From: Alphaproteobacteria bacterium
GTDB taxonomy: Bacteria; Pseudomonadota; Alphaproteobacteria; ATCC43930; CGMCC-115725
Assembly: GCA_030041335.1 (NCBI GenBank)
Contig: JASHOB010000126.1
Span: 1-48,413, forward strand
Direction of reading: 5' to 3'
DNA length: 48,413 nucleotides
How positions within the stretch are numbered: the first letter of the stretch is position 1; each line of letters starts with the position of its first letter. Positions 44,069-48,413 of the stretch are shown one piece after another. The position numbers and the translations under genes are program-made. The notes under the pieces were generated by a model. The model searched no databases, was not told the origin of the DNA, and worked only from the letters and a program-made list of their open reading frames with translations.

Positions 44069-45274
44069 GTGAGAAGAGCTGAAATCAAGCTCGTGGCGGC
44101 ACTATCCATAACAGCGTTCGCAGGTACCGGTGCTGCAGCTGCGCCTTATCCCGGAATATCGGACACCGAAATTATTATCGGCCAGACGACGCCTTACAGC
44201 GGCCTCTTGTCATCTCTTGCTGTGGTGTCAAAAGCCAATCTAGGCTATTTCCAGATGATCAACGATCGAGGCGGCATCAGCGGCCGCAAGATCAACCTCA
44301 TCAGTCTTGACGACGCCTACAGCCCACCAAAAACCTTCGAACAGACGCGCAAGCTGATCGAGCAAGATAGGGTTTCTTTCATCTTCCAGAGCATGGGGAC
44401 GCCGACCGGTGCGGCGGTCCAGGCCTATCTCAACCAGCGCGGGATCCCACAGCTGTTCCAATCGACCGGCGGCTCGCGCTTCAACGATCCGGGCCGTTAT
44501 CCCTATAGCTCCGAGTTTTCACCCAACTACAAGGACGAGGCGACTATCTACGCCAAATACATCCTGCACAACATGCCCAACGCAAGGGTTGCCCTGCTGT
44601 ACCAGGATGACGATTTCGGCCGCGACTATCAGGGTGGCTTGCATGCCGGCTTCGGCAATCGCTACCGCGATATCGTCGTCGCGGAAGCGGGCTATCAGGC
44701 AACCGATCCCACCGTCGATTCGCAAATGATTACGCTAAAGGCAAGCGGCGCTGACGTTCTGGTGGCCGGCGCCGGGCCACATGCGCTGTTGCAAGCGATC
44801 CGCAAGGATTACGATCTCGGCTGGAAGGTGCCGATGTTCATTCCGTCGACGACTGCAACCATCGGGGTGCTGGCGCCGGCCGGCCTGGAGAAAGCGGTGG
44901 GAGTCATGGGCGGCGCCTTCATGAAAGATCCTGAAGACAAGCGCTGGGCCGACGACCCTGACACGAAGGCCTACCTGGTCTGGCTTGCCAAATACTATCC
45001 CGGCGGAAACGGGGATCCTACCAATTCACTCATCACCTACGGCTACAACGCCGCGGCGTTAATGGTGCGGATCCTGAAGGATTGCGGCAACGATCTCAGC
45101 CGCGAGCACATTAATGAGGTCGCCACACATTTGCAGGACGTTCAACTACCAATGTTCCTGCCGGGCATCACCGTGACGACCACGCCACAGGACCACAGCA
45201 TCGTCCGAAAACTGCAGATCGTGCGCTTCAACGGAACGGGCTGGGATCCGAGGGGCGGTTTGGTCCAAAAGTAG
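44069..45274 (+). CDS. Liv-type ABC transporter substrate-binding protein, orphan
   Basis: The 401-residue periplasmic binding protein starts at a GTG behind GGGGAGG; an upstream frame from 44012 is less well supported. It has a signal peptide core LVAALSITAFAGTGAAAA, then PYPGISDTEIIIGQTTPYSG, the type 1 binding-protein opening. NLGYFQMINDRGGISGRKINLISLDDAY and LYQDDDFGRDY further mark the amino-acid-binding Livfam group. No permease or ATPase genes follow, so it must use a transporter elsewhere. It differs clearly from the two copies at 13369-15914. Confidence 0.88.
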   Translation: MRRAEIKLVAALSITAFAGTGAAAAPYPGISDTEIIIGQTTPYSGLLSSLAVVSKANLGYFQMINDRGGISGRKINLISLDDAYSPPKTFEQTRKLIEQDRVSFIFQSMGTPTGAAVQAYLNQRGIPQLFQSTGGSRFNDPGRYPYSSEFSPNYKDEATIYAKYILHNMPNARVALLYQDDDFGRDYQGGLHAGFGNRYRDIVVAEAGYQATDPTVDSQMITLKASGADVLVAGAGPHALLQAIRKDYDLGWKVPMFIPSTTATIGVLAPAGLEKAVGVMGGAFMKDPEDKRWADDPDTKAYLVWLAKYYPGGNGDPTNSLITYGYNAAALMVRILKDCGNDLSREHINEVATHLQDVQLPMFLPGITVTTTPQDHSIVRKLQIVRFNGTGWDPRGGLVQK

Positions 45275-45607
45275 CGCGGGCCGAGCGAAGACGATGCCGA
45301 TAGCGTCGATCACCATTCAGCCGCTTTCGGCGCTACACGGTCGAGCGACGCCGGCCTGGCAGCGAGTGCCGGTGAGGGATCGGTCATCTGGGCAAGGCCG
45401 CGCGCCAAGCCCGCTTCAACGCGGCTCGGCTCAAGGTGCGCACTACCTTCAAGCGATAAACCCGATGCCTGGCCTGCGGCGCCGCTACTTTGACACCACC
45501 GGGGGCTCGACCTCGTGTCGGAGGCCGCTGGGCCCAGTCCGTGGCTCGCATCCGTCTCATACACTGGGAGACGATTTTCCGACGTTGCCGGTGACGGGAG
45601 GTACAAC
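45275..45607. other. Intergenic stretch before the MetE-like gene
   Basis: About 330 bases with no recognised gene. It carries the GGGAGGT ribosome-binding site of the next gene at 45597-45603. A frame open from 45515 in phase with that gene begins inside it but lacks initiation signals. Confidence 0.45.
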
Positions 45608-46741
45608 GTGACAAACCCGATTCCGCGTGCCGACCACTGCGGCAGTTTGATCCGCCCGGCCGCACTCAAGAAGGCGCGCGTTGAATTCATGCATGGCCGT
45701 CTGAGCCGCGACCAGCTCGAGGAGATCGAGGATCGCGCCGTTCTTGACGTGCTCGCGATGCAGCGCGATGTCGGGCTCGACATTTACAGTGACGGCGAGT
45801 TCCGTCGCGGATCATGGCTTGCCGCCATCTCCGAAGACTTCTTCGAGGGCATGCGCAATGAAGGGATCGACTATATCCGTTATCCCTTCCTCAAAGGCGT
45901 CAAGATCAAGGATCCCCTGGTCGAGGTGCCAGCCAATCCCATCGTCGTTGGCGAATTGAAGCTGAAGCGGCGCACCACCGATCGCGAGATCGCGTTCCTT
46001 AAACGCCATGCGCCCGGTCAGTTCAAGACTACGGTTCCAAGCCCGGTAACCCTGTCACGCTCCTCCTTTCGCGCCGGCGTCAGCGATCTGGTGTATCCGA
46101 CCTGGAAGGATTTCTTCGACGCCTATTGTGACCTGACGGTCGGCGAGATCCGAGCGGCGGTCGCCGACGGCTCGACCTATATTCAACTCGACGCGCCGCA
46201 CTACACGCGCTTCATAGTGCCAGAGCGCCGCCGACAGCTCACCGATCTCGGCATCGATCTAGCAAAGGAACTCGACGCGGCGGTCGCGGCGGAGAATCGG
46301 TGCTTGCGCGCTGCCCGACGAGAAGGCGTCACCGTTGCGGTGCATATCTGCCTTGGCACCTTTATCCTGGGCGTGCAGGGTCCGCTTGGCGGGGCCGGAG
46401 ATTACGATGCTTCGATCGTGCAGAGGCTGATTCACGATCTCGACGCCGATATCTTCCTGCTCGAATATTCAGAGCGAGCCGGCAGTCTCGAAACGCTGCG
46501 TGGCACGCCGAAAGGCAAGACGATCAGCCTTGGCATTATCAATATTCGCGATCCACACGTTGAAACTCGCGAGGCGATCCTTCCTAAGGTTGAAGCGGCG
46601 TCGAAATTCGTCGCTGTCGAGAATCTCAGCCTCTGTCCGAATTGCGGATTTTCCGGCAGCGCCGCCGACGCTTGGGTGACGGAGGATGTCGAAAAACGAA
46701 AGCTCGCCGTACTTGTCGACACGGCACGGGAAATTTGGTGA
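45608..46741 (+). CDS. MetE C-terminal-domain-like methyltransferase (cobalamin-independent methionine synthase family)
   Basis: The 377-residue protein matches the C-terminal catalytic half of MetE: an early ADHCGSLIRP, then the FKTTVPSPV block (about 137-145), QLDAPHYTRF near 195 in place of the usual QIDEPA, the zinc-ligand region VHICLGTF, LLEYSERAG, and the final ENLSLCPNCGFSG with the last zinc cysteine. It lacks the N-terminal MetE half, so it is a core-type enzyme that may transfer methyl from a small donor other than folate. It starts at a GTG behind GGGAGG. It lies downstream of an orphan binding protein, 333 bases away on the same strand, so the two may be related by substrate. Confidence 0.85.
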   Translation: MTNPIPRADHCGSLIRPAALKKARVEFMHGRLSRDQLEEIEDRAVLDVLAMQRDVGLDIYSDGEFRRGSWLAAISEDFFEGMRNEGIDYIRYPFLKGVKIKDPLVEVPANPIVVGELKLKRRTTDREIAFLKRHAPGQFKTTVPSPVTLSRSSFRAGVSDLVYPTWKDFFDAYCDLTVGEIRAAVADGSTYIQLDAPHYTRFIVPERRRQLTDLGIDLAKELDAAVAAENRCLRAARREGVTVAVHICLGTFILGVQGPLGGAGDYDASIVQRLIHDLDADIFLLEYSERAGSLETLRGTPKGKTISLGIINIRDPHVETREAILPKVEAASKFVAVENLSLCPNCGFSGSAADAWVTEDVEKRKLAVLVDTAREIW

Positions 46742-47422
46742 GCGTCCGTCGCATGTGCCTAGTGTCGCGCCAGGATCACAGTATCAATGCAATCTCTGTG
46801 GCGCCACGTGCTAGGGCTACCCATACCCTCGGTTGACATCTTGAAGCAGTCTTTCGACCAGCCCGCTCTACTGGATACTCAGTTTGCCGGATACCCCGAA
46901 CTTGGGGGCGATTCCTTCTTGGTCACATCATACAAAAATTTCGTCTGCCGCTGCCTCGATCTGGCGATGGCCGCCCTACTTTGTAAACCGATCTTATCGG
47001 CGCGTGGTGCTGTGTAAGTGACTTGCGAGAAGACAAACACCATGAGCGGCATCCGATTCGTGGGGCCGTCCCCCAGGCTACTGCAGTAGATGGTCGATCC
47101 TGCCCTTATGCATAGCAACGTGACACGGTCGAAAACTGCGTCATGAGACTGGCGATGGTCCGCCCGAGCTTCGATGTTCTTCCCGGCATTGCCACGTGAA
47201 TGCGCCGCGACCAGTCCGGTGCCGAGGCTTTGGCAAGAGCGTTCGGCGCAACGCGCCAGCTTCACTGCAGGAGCGCCTCGTCTCCGCTGGTATACCGGTA
47301 TCGCCAACCCTATCGCCGCCCCGAAATTGGACGTCGCACAAATCCTACGGCCCGGTCGAGGTCTTCCCCTTAGCCGCGATCATTCTCGCGGAGCCGGCGC
47401 CGACACGGCCGAGGGAGCGCCG
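46742..47422. other. Long stretch without a recognised gene
   Basis: About 680 bases. Short frames on both strands lack ribosome-binding sites and recognisable products. No hairpin with a T-tract stood out. The region may hold gene remnants. Confidence 0.45.
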
Positions 47423-47638
47423 TTAGTGCAATTTGTAGCAGTGCCCGCCACCCTTGTGCTTTACGTGTGCGCGACACGCGTGCAGTGTCGAAAAAGAGCA
47501 GTCGGGGTGTCCCGTCTCGGTCGCGCCTCTTAACTGCGCGCAGTACTTGGCGGCGTTTGCAGAGCCTTGAGGATAAACAACGAGGCCCATCGAGAGGAGC
47601 ATCATCGCAACGATAAGCGCCAGCTTTGAAGTCGACAT
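47423..47638 (-). CDS. Small secreted DUF3551-like protein
   Basis: The 71-residue product starts at the ATG at 47638 behind GGGAGG, rather than at the open frame's 47674. It has a signal peptide (basic STSK, hydrophobic LALIVAMMLLSMGLVV, cleavage after ANA near 27), then a short cysteine-bearing mature part YCAQL...DCSFSTLHACRAH...GHC. The four cysteines and the CSF-x4-AC spacing resemble DUF3551 proteins, common in Bradyrhizobium and relatives and of unknown function, located in the periplasm or outside. Confidence 0.75.
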   Translation of the reverse strand: MSTSKLALIVAMMLLSMGLVVYPQGSANAAKYCAQLRGATETGHPDCSFSTLHACRAHVKHKGGGHCYKLH

Positions 47639-48413
47639 ATCAAACCTCCCTTCGAGGTTTATGATCGCCCTCATGGCGGACCTCGCAAACTGCGAAGCCC
47701 TGCGCGTTAAGTTTATCGCGGATCTGGTGCGCGACCAACTCTGCCGCGGTAATAACAGCCACGCGGTGGGGCGCCGTGGATCGCGTCAATCAGCGCCTGG
47801 AGGTTTGCCCAAGGGGATAGGCTGATCGCCATCGGCCCTGGTTTTTCCGTTCTATTCCGTCTCAACTTGATTCCCATGTTGCCCGAAGGCACCGAAATCC
47901 GGCGCGACAGCCGTCCAGCCCTCGGAAACGCAAAGCCAACTCGGGGTGGCTAACCGCGACCTTTTTCTTATAACTGCTTGATTTTATGTGATATTATCTC
48001 TGCCCAGCGAATGGTTTTGTCGCGCCGATTCCTCTGGATTGCTCAACCCGCTTGGTCGGACGATCTAGTACCTCGGCACACAGGTTTTGAAATGTTGCGT
48101 GAGCGGTTTCTCGGGGCCTGAGCTGACTCCGCTTCAGTCAGGCGGAAGGGCAGTTCATTTTGAGCAGCCGCTTTGGGTGGAAAGCCGACGGTCCGCTGAC
48201 GGACGCCGACGGGCCGAAGCGGACGTTCGGTAGACAATCAGACGCCGACGAAGCTCAGCAGCCACGATCCTAAAACGGCCAAATTTTCTGGCAGGCGCCC
48301 CATCAGGAAAACCCGCCTTCAGTGGTGAACGTCGGATGGAAAGGGCGAGCCCCCGCCTTCTTGTGCAACCGTCAATGCCGCAGAAATCCGTCGTTGCCTG
48401 CACGGTGATCGAC
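47639..48413. other. Window end without a recognised gene
   Basis: About 775 bases. An AT-rich patch at about 47958-48000 (CTTATAACTGCTTGATTTTATG and following) contrasts with the surrounding GC-rich sequence. Two arginine-rich minus-strand frames (48043-48237 and 48155-48403) lack initiation signals and resemble no family. A gene could begin beyond the window end. Confidence 0.4.

Noticed and set aside
46879-47307. 142-codon minus frame before the DUF3551-like gene
   Set aside because: No ribosome-binding site and no family features; could at most be a remnant.

Overview
The window looks like chromosome of a GC-rich alphaproteobacterium, probably a soil or freshwater member of Hyphomicrobiales or Rhodospirillales. 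The basis is gene content: an IscR-type regulator heading a sufB-C-D-S-U-T operon, a fused CysN/CysC, a DUF3551-like secreted peptide, several branched-chain-amino-acid-type (Liv) ABC transport genes, and many CoA-dependent degradation genes. No database search was possible, so the taxonomy is inference. I see no insertion sequence, phage, CRISPR array or rRNA gene.

Layout. 1-1990: a gene-poor stretch with two nearly identical intrinsic terminators, a close match to a sigma-54 promoter, two small hypothetical genes and a tRNA-Leu(TAA). 1994-3653: divergent cinA-like gene and map (methionine aminopeptidase). 3899-9520 (minus): a CoA/alcohol metabolism cluster of two SDR dehydrogenases, a zinc alcohol dehydrogenase, an HdeD-like membrane protein, a thiolase and a dienelactone-hydrolase-like enzyme. 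9609-10001: a DUF2784-like membrane protein. 9947-18077 (minus): an apparent eight-gene operon, class II aldolase/decarboxylase - Rieske oxygenase - two paralogous binding proteins - livH - livM - livG - livF, which looks like uptake plus initial attack on an aromatic acid. 18227-21036 (plus): cysD-cysNC for sulfate activation. 21257-24663 (plus): a B12-type radical SAM protein and trmFO. 24822-27842: GST and gamma-glutamyltransferase-like genes divergent from a binding protein without a signal peptide.

28000-32020: a thiolase, a metallo-beta-lactamase-fold hydrolase and a hotdog thioesterase on plus, convergent with a two-subunit CoA-transferase resembling PcaIJ. With the PcaF-like thiolase this would carry out the last two steps of the beta-ketoadipate pathway, consistent with aromatic degradation elsewhere in the window. 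32239-33590: diheme cytochrome c and cytochrome c', with overlapping genes. 33664-39685: the SUF iron-sulfur assembly operon, which would serve Fe-S users such as the Rieske and radical SAM proteins. 40304-42400: an OmpR/EnvZ-type two-component system followed by a convergent 60-residue protein. 42898-48413: sparse region with a hypothetical protein, an orphan Liv-type binding protein, a MetE-C-terminal-domain-like methyltransferase and a small secreted DUF3551-like peptide, separated by long stretches in which I recognise nothing.

The points most worth a second look are the sigma-54 promoter feeding a roughly 60-nt terminator-ended transcript, the aromatic-uptake operon with twin binding proteins and no reductase, the glutathione-type cluster whose products lack export signals, and the palindrome over the map promoter with a probably leaderless start.
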